This document shows, one piece after another, positions 25,879-34,848 of a stretch of 64,000 nt of DNA (the stretch's first letter is position 1; every line of letters starts with the position of its first letter). The stretch is taken from NCBI GenBank assembly GCA_963698395.1, contig CAVOQQ010000008.1, forward strand, positions 868,001 to 932,000, read 5' to 3'. The translations under genes were made by a program, and so were the position numbers. The DNA comes from JBBQUN01 sp963698395. Lineage in GTDB: Bacteria; Actinomycetota; Acidimicrobiia; Acidimicrobiales; SZUA-35. Under the pieces are notes generated by a model. The model was not told the DNA's origin. It ran no database searches and saw nothing but the letters and a program-made list of their open reading frames with translations.

Positions 25879-26958
25879 GTGAGTGCACCCGATGCATCGG
25901 TCGACGATGACCGCCCGGGTCGATCGAAGCGCCTGGTCCATCTGCTCGAGCTGCTGGCCGTTGCCCTGATCATCCATCTCTTCGTCATTCCACAGATCGG
26001 CGGTTTTCGCGACGCTGCCGACACCGTTCGTGGTGTTCGTCCACAGTGGCTCGTCGTCGCTCTTGCGCTCTATGCCGGCTCACTGCTGGTCTACGCCTTG
26101 CTCCTCCAGCTGCTGCTCCCCGCCGACATGAGGCCGGGCTTCGGCCGGCTCTTCGGGGTCGTCCTCGCCAGCACGGGTCTCAACCATGTGATTCCCGGAG
26201 GAGCGGCGACGACAGCGGCGGTGAACTACCGACTCCTGGCCAACACCGGCGTCGACCGCTCCGAGCTCGGTGTCGCACTCACGATCCAGGGCTTGGGTTC
26301 GGCGGTGGTGCTCAATGTCTTGCTCTGGCTGGCGCTCCTCGTTGCCATTCCGTCGCGTGGGCTCAACCCCCTCTACATCAGCGCTGCGCTGCTCGGCGTC
26401 GTCCTCTTCTCGTTGTTTGCGTCGGCCGTCGTGGGACTGACTCGTGGGCGGGAATCGGCGATCGGGTGGGGACGCCGAATCGCTGCGCGGCTTCCTGGCG
26501 CTCGTCCCGACGGGGTCGCCTCGGCGCTCGAGACCGCTGGTGATCAGTTCATCTCGATGCGAGAAGACCCGGTGCGTCTGGCGAAGATGGTGGGGCTGGC
26601 CGCCGCCAACTGGCTGCTCGACGCGGCAGCGCTCTGGGTCACCCTTCGGGCCTTTGGGGTGCAGATGGGTCTCGACGGCCTCCTCGTCTCCTACGGGTTG
26701 GCCAACGTGCTGGCTGCTCTGCCCATCACGCCCGGCGGACTCGGCGTGGTCGAGGCCGTGCTGATCCCCACGCTGATCGGATTCGGCGGAGCAGCGAGTG
26801 GTGTCTCGGTGGGCGTCGTCGCCTACCGCCTGATCGCCTACTGGCTGCCGATCCCGATCGGAGCGGTGTGCTACTTCGTGATCGATCGCACCAAGCATGA
26901 TCCCGAGGATGGGCGTTCGTTCGTCGAGAACCTGGTGGAGAACAACACCCGGCGCTGA
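25879..26958 (+). CDS. Flippase-like integral membrane protein (UPF0104/LPG synthase TM family)
   Basis: 359 residues with eight or so hydrophobic segments. Family marks are the early FRDAADTVRGVRPQWLVVALAL segment, NHVIPGGAATTAAVNYRLL, LPITPGGLGVVEAVL and a last AYRLIAYWLPIP helix, as in the lysylphosphatidylglycerol synthetase membrane region and YbhN-like flippases. GTG at 25879 was taken because homology begins just after it; the frame is open further upstream through the 18-bp repeat. Probably moves a lipid or lipid-linked sugar across the membrane. Confidence 0.78.
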   Translation: MSAPDASVDDDRPGRSKRLVHLLELLAVALIIHLFVIPQIGGFRDAADTVRGVRPQWLVVALALYAGSLLVYALLLQLLLPADMRPGFGRLFGVVLASTGLNHVIPGGAATTAAVNYRLLANTGVDRSELGVALTIQGLGSAVVLNVLLWLALLVAIPSRGLNPLYISAALLGVVLFSLFASAVVGLTRGRESAIGWGRRIAARLPGARPDGVASALETAGDQFISMREDPVRLAKMVGLAAANWLLDAAALWVTLRAFGVQMGLDGLLVSYGLANVLAALPITPGGLGVVEAVLIPTLIGFGGAASGVSVGVVAYRLIAYWLPIPIGAVCYFVIDRTKHDPEDGRSFVENLVENNTRR

Positions 26959-27003
26959 TCTACGTTGTGCCCAGAACCAGCAGCAGAGAACGAGGAGCCC
27001 GGC

Positions 27004-27288
27004 ATGACCAAGACCGCAACCTGGAACGGCGTGGTGATCGCGCAGAGCGACGAGACCGTCGTGGTCGAAGGGAATCACTACTTCCCGCCGTCGTCGATCA
27101 CCGAGGGTGTTCTGACCAGGACCGATCACTCGACCCATTGTCCGTGGAAGGGTGATGCGTCGTACTACACGATCGCCGTCGACGGGCAGGAGAACGTCAA
27201 TGCGGCGTGGACCTACGAAGCGCCCAAGGACGCCGCAGCCGAGATCAAGGACCATGTGGCGTTCTACGGGAGCGTCACGGTCTCCTGA
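27004..27288 (+). CDS. DUF427-domain protein
   Basis: 94 residues. The DUF427 signature is clear: the start ATWNGVVIAQSDETVVVEGNHYFP, then STHCPWKGDASYYTI and the end AAWTYEAPKD...IKDHVAFY. Length is the usual one for a single-domain member. A strong ribosome site GAGGAG lies 9 bases before the ATG. Function of this beta-sheet family is unknown. The last codons and TGA lie in a 16-bp tandem repeat, so the stop is followed by two further copies of the same stop context. Confidence 0.85.
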   Translation: MTKTATWNGVVIAQSDETVVVEGNHYFPPSSITEGVLTRTDHSTHCPWKGDASYYTIAVDGQENVNAAWTYEAPKDAAAEIKDHVAFYGSVTVS

Positions 27289-27693
27289 GCCGTCGGTCTC
27301 CTGAGCCGTCGGTCTCCTGAGCGAGCCGCCTCGTTCGGGTCAGGTCAGCCGTGAGGAGGAACGCGCTCGTTTCGGCCACGATGGCGAGCGTTTCGTCGAC
27401 GTTGCCGACTGCGGGTGAGTCGGGCTCTCGAGCGGTACCGGGATCGATGTCGGCATCGAGGAACTGGGCGGCGGCTCGGAGGCTGGTGATCGGGGCCGAG
27501 CGAAGATCGCCATGGCGATCATCGATCAGGTCGGTGCCATGAACCCGGATCTGCCGATCGCCGGACCCATCGGACTGGGGGAATCGGGGCGTGCCGAAAT
27601 CACCGTGCTCGCCAGACGATGGAGCGCGAGCCGGGTCGTGATCAGGGAGTCGAGATCGGGCGAGCGTGACATCGAGGGGTGGTCCCGGCTCAT
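27275..27693 (-). pseudogene. Frame-disrupted conserved unknown gene
   Basis: An ATG at 27693 overlaps the stop of the Rieske/GltB gene as ATGA and starts MSRDHPSMSRSPDLDSLITTRLALHRLA, which looks like a true N-terminus. The frame then stops soon. A second frame gives EHGDFGTPRFPQ, then GTDLIDDRHGDLRSAPITSLRAAAQFLDADIDPGTA and ends at 27275. Adding one base near 27628 would join them into 139 residues; a larger deletion between LHRLA and GDFGTP is also possible. I do not recognise the family by name. The C-terminal end overlaps the 16-bp repeat and the DUF427 gene. Confidence 0.5.
27278..27322. repeat. 2.8 x 16-bp tandem repeat at the DUF427 gene end
   Basis: Units 27278-27293, 27294-27309 and a partial unit 27310-27322, consensus CGGTCTCCTGAGCCGT. 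The first unit contains the TGA stop of the DUF427 gene; the following units repeat that stop context. The repeat also overlaps the 3' end of the frame-disrupted gene on the other strand. Confidence 0.85.
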
Positions 27694-29390
27694 GGGCTGA
27701 TGCCGCCGTAGGAAACACCACTCAGATGGTGGAGGTCACGGTCGAACGTGGTGAGGTCTCGATGCTCGAAGTCGGCGAGCGAATCGTGTCCGCAGGCCCG
27801 AGCGAGCACGCTCATCAGGTCGGTTGCCGCGCCGAAGAAGCGGGTGAGCCGTTCCGCTGCCTCGTCGATGACGAGACGCGAGCGCAGGTCTTCGCGTTGG
27901 GTGGCGATACCGACCGGGCAGTTGTTGGTGGCGCACGCTCGCATGCCGAGACACCCGATGGCCTGGATCGCCGCGTTCGACACGGCAACGGCATCGGCAC
28001 CGAGCGCCAGGGCCTTGGCGAAGTCGGCCGGCGTCCGCAGACCGCCGGTGATGATGAGCGTCACGTGCTCGGCGCCCGCCTGGTCGAGATGGCGGCGGGC
28101 CCTTGCGAGGGCGGGAATGGTCGGCACCGAGATGTTGTCTCGGAACAGCTCCGGTGCGGCGCCGGTGCCGCCGCCTCGTCCGTCGAGGATCACGTAGTCG
28201 ACGCCGATGGCGAGGGCGGCGTCGAGGTCGGCCTCGATGTGCTGGGCCGACAGCTTGGCCCCGACCGGGATGCCGCCGGTGGCTTCGCGCACCTCCTCGG
28301 CGACGGTGCGATAGTCGTCGATCGTGACGAGGTCGGTGAAGGTTGCCGGCGAGACGGCGTCGGTACCGGGTTCGAGGTCGCGGACCTCGGCGATCTTGCC
28401 CTGGACCTTGCTGCCCGGGAGATGGCCGCCGGTGCCGGTCTTCGCTCCCTGGCCGAACTTGAAATGGAAGGCCTGGGCCTTGGCGACGTTGTCGATCGAG
28501 TAGCCGAAGCGTCCGGACGCCAGCTCGTAGAAGTAGCGGCTGTTGGCCTCCTGTTCTTCGGGGAGCATGCCGCCCTCGCCCGAGCAGATCCCGGTGCCTG
28601 CGCCCTCGGCCCCCTTGGCCAGGGCGATCTTCGCTTCTTCGGAGAGGGCGCCGAAGCTCATGTCGGAGACGAACAACGCGATGTCGAGGGTGAGCGGCTT
28701 GGCGGCCGAGGGCCCGATGACCACGCTGGTATCGACCTCGTGATCGTCCAACAGGGGGCGGGAGGCGAGTTGGGCGGTGACGAACTGGATGTCATCCCAG
28801 CTGGGCAGCCGGCTGCGAGGTACGCCCATGGAGGTGATGGGGCCGTCGTGCGCAGAGTCGAGGCCTTCGCCGGCCAGTTTGCGGATGAAACCGACGTGCG
28901 GTTCCTCTGGCGTACCGCTGTGGTCTTGGTAGGCGCCCTGGTAGGCCGAGCGATCGTAGGGTTGGGGATGCTCGGCGGCCCAGGCGGCGATCTCGTCGGC
29001 ATCCACCACGACGTGGTCGTCCTCGACCCACGACGTGAACTTCTCGAGGGCCTCGTCGTTGTCGTACGCGCTGATGCCGGTATCGAGTCGGTAGTCCCAG
29101 CCGTGGACCCCACAGATGAGATCGTCGCCGCTCACCGAGCCATCGGCCATGAGCGCCCCCCGGTGCAGACACCGCCCAGAGAACACCGAGTGTTCGTCGC
29201 CATAGCGAACGATGACGAGATCGACGTCGCCGACCAGTGCATGGGTCGGTGTGCGATCCTCGAGGGCGGTCCATTGGATGAGCGGTGTGGTCGGCACGAT
29301 CTCGAATCCATTCGTTGGTCTGGCGGAAACCGGAATGGGCACCCGGCACCCGGGAAGGGCACCGTTCATTCCCGTTCTTGCATTGTGCAT
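27690..29390 (-). CDS. Rieske domain fused to glutamate-synthase-type FMN domain
   Basis: 566 residues. Residues about 28-125 form a Rieske [2Fe-2S] domain with Cys74, His76, Cys93 and His96. The remainder is the FMN-binding central domain of glutamate synthase (GltB type): SDMSFGALSEEAKIALAKGAE, GTGICSGEGGM, KFGQGAKTGTGGHLPG, and the 3Fe-4S set Cx5Cx4C at Cys480, Cys486 and Cys491. No glutaminase domain is present. Start ATG 29390 preferred; ATG 29369 possible. The protein probably oxidises or aminates a small substrate using FMN, with the Rieske centre as electron entry. It is divergent from a PLP decarboxylase gene. Confidence 0.82.
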   Translation of the reverse strand: MHNARTGMNGALPGCRVPIPVSARPTNGFEIVPTTPLIQWTALEDRTPTHALVGDVDLVIVRYGDEHSVFSGRCLHRGALMADGSVSGDDLICGVHGWDYRLDTGISAYDNDEALEKFTSWVEDDHVVVDADEIAAWAAEHPQPYDRSAYQGAYQDHSGTPEEPHVGFIRKLAGEGLDSAHDGPITSMGVPRSRLPSWDDIQFVTAQLASRPLLDDHEVDTSVVIGPSAAKPLTLDIALFVSDMSFGALSEEAKIALAKGAEGAGTGICSGEGGMLPEEQEANSRYFYELASGRFGYSIDNVAKAQAFHFKFGQGAKTGTGGHLPGSKVQGKIAEVRDLEPGTDAVSPATFTDLVTIDDYRTVAEEVREATGGIPVGAKLSAQHIEADLDAALAIGVDYVILDGRGGGTGAAPELFRDNISVPTIPALARARRHLDQAGAEHVTLIITGGLRTPADFAKALALGADAVAVSNAAIQAIGCLGMRACATNNCPVGIATQREDLRSRLVIDEAAERLTRFFGAATDLMSVLARACGHDSLADFEHRDLTTFDRDLHHLSGVSYGGISP

Positions 29391-29507
29391 CGAGACCTGC
29401 TGCTGACGAGAACCGACCGGCTGGGCAGTGCACTGAAGCATCGACAGGCAGGCTCGAGTCCGGCGCTGGCGTTCGCATGACGAGGCCTGACCGGCAAGAC
29501 TTGGCAA

Positions 29508-30761
29508 ATGGCATTCTCACAAACCGGACAATCCGTCGACGAGGTCATGGCAGCCCTCACCGAGAAGCGGGCCGATGACGCCCGGTGGCAAGACGGCAAG
29601 ACCTTCGGCATGGTCTACGACGGCGGGCCGTCGGTCCACGAGGTCGCCGAGAAGGCCGCAGCCCTCTACCTGCACGAGAACGCCCTGAACACCAAGGCCT
29701 TCCCCTCGCTCGGTTCGATCCAGGCCGAAGTGGTCGGCTGGACCGCCGACCTGCTCAACGGCGCCGACTTCGCTGCGGGCTTCCTGACCAGCGGTGGTAC
29801 CGAGTCGATCCTGTGCGGCGTGAAAGCCGCCCGCGAGCGGGGGAGGATCGAACGAGGGGTCACCGCGCCCGAGATGATCGTCGCCGAGAGCGCCCACGCG
29901 GCATTTCACAAGGCGGCGCATCTGTTCGGGCTGAAGCTCCACAAGACCAAGGTGCTCGACGACTGGACCGCCGACGTCGATGCCATGGCCGAGCTGGTCA
30001 ACGAGAACACGGTCCTCATCGTCGGGTCGGCGCCCCAGTACCCGCAGGGCGTGGTCGACGACATCCCCGCCATCGCCGCGCTGGCCGCCGGCACCGATGC
30101 GAACTGCCACGTCGACGCGTGCATGGGTGGCTTCGTCCTCCCGTTCGTCGAGCGGCTCGGGCGTGAGGTGCCGCTGTGGGACTTCCGGGTCGAGGGGGTC
30201 ACCACGATCTCCGCCGACATCCACAAGCTCGGCTATGCGCCGAAGGGTGTGTCGGTGATCCTGCACCGCAGCAAGAAGCTGCGCAGCTATCAGACCTTCA
30301 TCTTCGACGACTGGCTCGGCGGCTTCTACGGCTCGCCGAACCTGCAGGGCACCCGGTCGGGGCTCCCGATGGCGGCGGCGTGGGCGGTCATGTCGCACCT
30401 CGGCATCGACGGCTACCTCGAACTCACCCGCCAGAACCTGGCAAACGCCGACCAGGTTCGCGCCGGTATCGCCGCCATCGACGGCGTGCGAGTGCTCGGC
30501 GATGGCCAGTTCCATCTGGTTGCCATGAGCTACGAACCCGACGACCCCGACCCGATCGACATCTTCGCCCTCGGCGATGCGCTGCTGGCCAAGGGTTGGC
30601 ACCTGGATCGACAGGGCCCACCCGACTCACTGCATTCCACGATCTCGAACTCCAACACCGGAGCCATCGACCGCTACCTCGAAGACCTGGCCGAGTGTGT
30701 CGCCCAGGTACGAGGCCAGCGAACCGACGACCGCTCGACTGTCTACTCGACCGTCGATTGA
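29508..30761 (+). CDS. PLP-dependent decarboxylase, sphingosine-phosphate-lyase-like
   Basis: 417 residues. Fold type I PLP enzyme: SGGTES phosphate site at 95-100, Asp203 in HVDACMGG and the Schiff-base Lys240 in SADIHKLGY. The ADIHKxGYAPKG segment and NTKAFPSLGS match sphingosine-1-phosphate lyase and related glutamate decarboxylase-like proteins, but it lacks the membrane segment of eukaryotic SPL. Substrate unknown. ATG 29508 faces the Rieske/GltB gene across 117 bases; the pair may share regulation and act in amino-group metabolism. Confidence 0.83.
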   Translation: MAFSQTGQSVDEVMAALTEKRADDARWQDGKTFGMVYDGGPSVHEVAEKAAALYLHENALNTKAFPSLGSIQAEVVGWTADLLNGADFAAGFLTSGGTESILCGVKAARERGRIERGVTAPEMIVAESAHAAFHKAAHLFGLKLHKTKVLDDWTADVDAMAELVNENTVLIVGSAPQYPQGVVDDIPAIAALAAGTDANCHVDACMGGFVLPFVERLGREVPLWDFRVEGVTTISADIHKLGYAPKGVSVILHRSKKLRSYQTFIFDDWLGGFYGSPNLQGTRSGLPMAAAWAVMSHLGIDGYLELTRQNLANADQVRAGIAAIDGVRVLGDGQFHLVAMSYEPDDPDPIDIFALGDALLAKGWHLDRQGPPDSLHSTISNSNTGAIDRYLEDLAECVAQVRGQRTDDRSTVYSTVD

Positions 30762-30768
30762 GGTCACC

Positions 30769-30787
30769 GGCCGCTTCGACGGCGGCC
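30769..30787. terminator. GC-rich hairpin between convergent genes
   Basis: GGCCGC at 30769-30774 pairs with GCGGCC at 30782-30787 around a 7-base loop, 7 bases after the decarboxylase stop and before the convergent lipoprotein stop. No U-rich tract follows, so an intrinsic terminator is only suggested. Confidence 0.35.
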
Positions 30788-30808
30788 ACGAGCCATCGAG
30801 ATACCGAT

Positions 30809-31171
30809 TCAGCAGGTGGAACCGATGTAGGCGTTGAATTCGTTGCTGCCGGCGACGAATTCGCTCGCCGACACCACGTCGGCCTGGGCCTGGAAGTAGC
30901 CGACGTTCGCCTTGGCGTTGTCGGCCTGCTCGGGCGGTGCCAACTGTTCGAGCAGCTGCGCTTGGGCCACCAGCTCGTTCGCCTGGTCCTCCCAACCGTC
31001 CTCGCCGAACGCGATCGGTGACAGCAGGATCGGTTGGTAGGTGTCGGTGTAGACATCACACAGCGAGACTCCCTCCGGAACCTCGACGGCCAGCTCGTCA
31101 CTCCCACCGCCGCACCCAACGAGCGCGACGGTGAGTACAAGAGCCCCCAGGGCTCGGTTCCACTTCTTCAT
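30809..31171 (-). CDS. Small putative lipoprotein
   Basis: 120 residues. A short basic N-terminus (MKKWNRALG), a hydrophobic segment and the lipobox LVGC at about 17-20 give a type II signal peptide. The mature part is helical in look and acidic, with two further cysteines (LCDVY and the C-terminal STC) that may pair. No known domain recognised. Likely exported and anchored to the membrane. It stands alone, 83 bases before the ast genes in transcript direction. Confidence 0.68.
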   Translation of the reverse strand: MKKWNRALGALVLTVALVGCGGGSDELAVEVPEGVSLCDVYTDTYQPILLSPIAFGEDGWEDQANELVAQAQLLEQLAPPEQADNAKANVGYFQAQADVVSASEFVAGSNEFNAYIGSTC

Positions 31172-31254
31172 GATGATTCCCTCCGAATCGCTGATGACCG
31201 CTCGACTCGGGAACACCCGAGCGTCGGTCGGCCTCGAGCCTAGACGACGCTCCC

Positions 31255-32304
31255 TCAGCTCACCGCTTCGACGGGGGCGATGACGAGACCGACTCGTTGG
31301 CCGACGGGGACGTCGGGGTTGGGGAACACGATCCGGCGACCTTCGCCCTCGATGGTGATGCCACCATCGGGATCGGTCGTGATCTGTTGGCCGGGCTCGA
31401 TCAGCGAGAAGTTCGGTGCATCGTCGGCGATGTGCAGGGCGAACTCGGTGGCGTGGGTGCGCAACAGCTCGTGCTCGACCCGGTAGACGAGCGGGTCCGA
31501 GATGATCGGCGGCAGGCCCGGTGACGGCCAGCCCTGCTCGACGACCGATACCAGGCACCCGTGGATGGCGCGGAGCCGTTCGGGATCGTTCTGCCCGAGC
31601 GGTGAGACCCGGCCGAGTTCGAGCGTCATCGACACGGCGCCGCACGAGTTGGAGGAGAAGTAGGAGAAGGTCGTGCTCGGCCGCACGTCGAGCAGGATGG
31701 CGTGGATGTCTGAGCGGCGAAGGAAGTCGAGCTGGTCGTCGCCGACCGGCTGGCCGAACGGGAACACGGCGAATCGCTCGAGCTCGGAGGCCCGAATGGC
31801 GGTGTGCAGCTCGTAGTGGATTCGTCGGTGGTCGCGGGGAGCGGCCGCGAAGAAGTCTGCGACCGCCCGCTCGAGCACCGCAGCCCGTCGGGCCTCGGGG
31901 TGGTCACGCTGCTCGTGCACCCCGCTGAACAGCCGATTGAGGTTCTCCTCGACGAAGCGGGTGCCGTTCACGATGGCCGGCGGATTGCCCAGGATGGCCA
32001 GCAGCCGCACCGCGGGCGCGAACGTCTCGTTCGCCAGGCTGCGTACGATCTGGTCGAGCATCTCGGCGGGGGCGGTCTCGTTGCCGTGGATGCCGGCCGA
32101 GAGCACGAGCGACGTCGTGATCGTGTCATCCTCGCCGAGCGGTTCGATCGAGATGATCCCGTTGTCGAGCAGCGTCCAACGGTGATGGCCGATGACCCAC
32201 TCGGTGGGTGCGATGCCGCCGTTGGCGACCGTCGACCGAGCCTGTTCGATCGTGGTGTCGAGGAATTGACCGGCCCAGTCGAGCGAGGTGGGGGTGTCGG
32301 GCAT
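31255..32304 (-). CDS. astE: Succinylglutamate desuccinylase
   Basis: 349 residues. Zinc carboxypeptidase-like fold of the AstE/AspA family: metal ligands His73 and Glu76 in GIHGNETAP, NPPAIVNGTRFVEENLNRLF and HYELHTAIR with the third ligand His. It cleaves N-succinylglutamate to glutamate and succinate, the last step of the AST arginine pathway. Last gene of an astA-astB-astE unit; the gap to astB is 35 bases. Confidence 0.9.
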   Translation of the reverse strand: MPDTPTSLDWAGQFLDTTIEQARSTVANGGIAPTEWVIGHHRWTLLDNGIISIEPLGEDDTITTSLVLSAGIHGNETAPAEMLDQIVRSLANETFAPAVRLLAILGNPPAIVNGTRFVEENLNRLFSGVHEQRDHPEARRAAVLERAVADFFAAAPRDHRRIHYELHTAIRASELERFAVFPFGQPVGDDQLDFLRRSDIHAILLDVRPSTTFSYFSSNSCGAVSMTLELGRVSPLGQNDPERLRAIHGCLVSVVEQGWPSPGLPPIISDPLVYRVEHELLRTHATEFALHIADDAPNFSLIEPGQQITTDPDGGITIEGEGRRIVFPNPDVPVGQRVGLVIAPVEAVS

Positions 32305-32339
32305 CACGGCTCCTGTTGCTGGTGCTGATGTTCGGGGTG

Positions 32340-33671
32340 TCAGTGCTGGAACGGGTAGAGACTGCCCAGGTCGAGCAGCGTGGTCAGTTCGTCGAGTGCC
32401 GCCTGCACCTCGCCGACCAGTGATGGGTCGGCCAGGTCGGTCGGACGCAGTTCGTCGCGATAGTGGCGCTCGACCCAGTCGGCGAGCGTGTCGAGCAGTT
32501 GGTCGTCGACGATCGCCTTCGCGCCGAGGGCGGCCCGCTCGGCTTCGGTGAGCACCACGCGCAGTCGAAGGCAGGCCGGGCCACCACCGTTGCTCATCGA
32601 CTCCCGGATCGAGACGGTGTGCACGGCGTCGATGCCAGCCGGTTTCGAATCGAGGTAGGCCCGGGTGGCATCGACTTCGAGCACGTCGTTGGGCGCGATC
32701 AGGGCGACCGTGCCGTCGGGGAGCGTCACCAGTTGCGAATTGAACAGGTACGACGAGACCGCCTCGGACAGGCTGACCGCGTCGGCTGGAACCTCGATGA
32801 ACCGGAGACCGGTGACCGTGGCAAGGCGTTCGGTGATCGACCCTTCGAACGCTTGCTCGTGGAAGAACAGCGCTCGGCCGTTGGTGACCGAGACGACGTC
32901 GTTGTGGAAGGCACCGGCGTCGATGGCGGTGGCCGACTGGGGGACGAAGATCGTGCGGGCCGGATCGAGGCCGTGGCTCCGTGCGATGGTCTGCGAGGCC
33001 AGCAGCGTCTGGCGCCGAGGGAAGGCACCGGGTGCGATCACGGTGTCGGCGTCTCGACCGTAGACGAACAGATGGACGCCGCGATCGCCGTGGTTGGCGG
33101 CGAATCGGCCGTGGTTTGCTGCCCCCTCGTCGGCGAATGACTCGTGCGACGGCAGCGGATCGTGGACCACGAAGTGCCGATCGTCGGCGAAGATGCGACG
33201 CAGCGCCGCCGCGGTGGCCGGTCCCTCGAAGGAACGGTGCAGGGTCGAGATCAGGTTGGCCGGTGTGAAGTGGACCCGGCCGTCGGCGGTGTCGGCCGAC
33301 GGTGACACGGTGGCCGCGTTGGCGGCCCACATCGCCGATGACGACATGACGGCGCTGAGCAGCCATGGCCGATCCGCAACCAGCTGCCCGAGTGCATCGG
33401 CACGCTCGACGCTCGCCGGAAACCCGAGGGCGCCCAGACCGAGCGGGCTGGGGCGCTCGTGCGGGGGCAGGACGCCCTGGGCGAGGCCGAGCCGGAGAAG
33501 GAGCCGCATCTTCTCGATGCCCTGGAGTGCTGCCGCCTTGGGGTGCGACGCCTGGTTGGCGTGCTGTTGTGAGGCGACATTCCCCGGTGAGAGTCCGGCG
33601 AAGTTGTGCGTCGGCCCGACGAGGCCGTCGAAGTTGACCTCGACGGTGCCGCCCGCGGCGTGGTCAGTCAT
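32340..33671 (-). CDS. astB: N-succinylarginine dihydrolase
   Basis: 443 residues, the standard length. EVNFDGLVGPTHNFAGLSPGN at the N-terminus and NGGGPACLRLRV with catalytic Cys367 near the C-terminus are diagnostic of AstB. It removes both ureido nitrogens of N-succinylarginine as ammonia and CO2, forming succinylornithine. Start ATG at 33671 overlaps the astA stop by 8 bases. Confidence 0.94.
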   Translation of the reverse strand: MTDHAAGGTVEVNFDGLVGPTHNFAGLSPGNVASQQHANQASHPKAAALQGIEKMRLLLRLGLAQGVLPPHERPSPLGLGALGFPASVERADALGQLVADRPWLLSAVMSSSAMWAANAATVSPSADTADGRVHFTPANLISTLHRSFEGPATAAALRRIFADDRHFVVHDPLPSHESFADEGAANHGRFAANHGDRGVHLFVYGRDADTVIAPGAFPRRQTLLASQTIARSHGLDPARTIFVPQSATAIDAGAFHNDVVSVTNGRALFFHEQAFEGSITERLATVTGLRFIEVPADAVSLSEAVSSYLFNSQLVTLPDGTVALIAPNDVLEVDATRAYLDSKPAGIDAVHTVSIRESMSNGGGPACLRLRVVLTEAERAALGAKAIVDDQLLDTLADWVERHYRDELRPTDLADPSLVGEVQAALDELTTLLDLGSLYPFQH

Positions 33672-34728
33672 GGGGGACCTCGAAGATGTAGGTGACGATC
33701 GTGTCGCCGTCGACGACACCCAGTGCGGCGGCCTGCGCCGGCGTCAATGGCTGGACCGGATCGTGGGTGATCGACGCTTCGATCATGGCGAAGTCGGCGA
33801 CCGAGGTGTTGCCGGCGATACCGGTGGCGCCCCTTGCCGGCTCGTCGGCGATCCGTACGGTTCGTCGCACGGCACGACGAACCACGTCGACGTCGTCGAT
33901 GAAGGCGTCGAGGCAGAGTCCGGCGTCGAAGATGTCGATGTACCCGTGATCTCGCAGGCCGATCGTGCGAAGCATGGCTGCGGCCGGTTCCGATCCTCGA
34001 TGCGGCCTGCCGATCACGGCCTGGGCGTCCTCGGGAAGGAGATCGACATGGATCGGCGTGCCCGGGAGGAGGTCCTGCATGAACCGGAAGTTGCGTCCGC
34101 TCATGCGGTCGGCGTCGCCGAGCTCGAGACCGAAGAACTTGCTGCCGACGGCGTCCCAGAACGGCGATCGTCCGTCGTCATCGATCCAGCCGCGCATCTC
34201 GGCCAACACGACGTCGCCGAACCGTTCTCGATGGACCGCGAGATACAGGAAGCGGGCGAACGACAGCAACCGTCCTCGGCCGCCGCCGCGGTGCTCGGGG
34301 GGAAGGTAGAGGGTGCCCACTTCGGCACAGCCGGTGTAGTCGTTCGAGGGTTGGAGGATGGTGTAGTCGAACCGGCGGTCGATCTCCGGTGAGTACTTGG
34401 TGAGGTGGGTGATCTTGTAGCTGTAGAACGGCCGGTCCAGACCGACGGCGGCGTAGATGGCCGAGGTGCCGACGACCTGCGGCAGGTCGGCCGAACCCTC
34501 GTCGAGGACGAAGAAATAGACCTCGCGGCCATCGACCTCGCGATCGGGTGAGACGCTTGCGACCGCATCGTCGATTCGTTCGGCCATGTGGTCGGGGTCG
34601 CGAGGCATCGTGGTCATGTGGCCCTCGGTGCCGGTGGCCAGCTCGACCAATTGTTCGAGGTCACCGTGGTTGGTCAGCCGTACCCGACGGACGGGAGACG
34701 CTGTTGGGGTGGCCGATGGTTCGCTCAT
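33664..34728 (-). CDS. astA: Arginine N-succinyltransferase
   Basis: 354 residues. AstA pattern: VYFFVLDEGSADLPQVVGTSAIYAAVG, THLTKYSPEIDRRFDY, EVGTLYLPPEHRGGGRGRLLS (acyl-CoA binding loop) and MRGWIDDDGRSPFWDAVGSKFF. It succinylates the alpha-amino group of arginine from succinyl-CoA, the first AST step. An N-terminal LTNHGDLEQLVELATGTEGHMTTMP is also family-typical. The genes for the middle steps, astC and astD, are not in this cluster. Confidence 0.93.
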   Translation of the reverse strand: MSEPSATPTASPVRRVRLTNHGDLEQLVELATGTEGHMTTMPRDPDHMAERIDDAVASVSPDREVDGREVYFFVLDEGSADLPQVVGTSAIYAAVGLDRPFYSYKITHLTKYSPEIDRRFDYTILQPSNDYTGCAEVGTLYLPPEHRGGGRGRLLSFARFLYLAVHRERFGDVVLAEMRGWIDDDGRSPFWDAVGSKFFGLELGDADRMSGRNFRFMQDLLPGTPIHVDLLPEDAQAVIGRPHRGSEPAAAMLRTIGLRDHGYIDIFDAGLCLDAFIDDVDVVRRAVRRTVRIADEPARGATGIAGNTSVADFAMIEASITHDPVQPLTPAQAAALGVVDGDTIVTYIFEVPHD

Positions 34729-34848
34729 GGAGCCGATGCTACGGCAGCACCAGCGTGACCACGAGGGGTCCGGGGCGGCCGAACACGGACGGAGCCGACG
34801 GTCGGTGGTCGACGTGCACTGCCCGGGCCGAGAGCGCTAAGAAGTGCC

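Noticed and set aside
31255..34728. Aspartoacylase or arginine deiminase pathway genes
   Set aside because: The three proteins carry specific AstE, AstB and AstA motifs and appear together.
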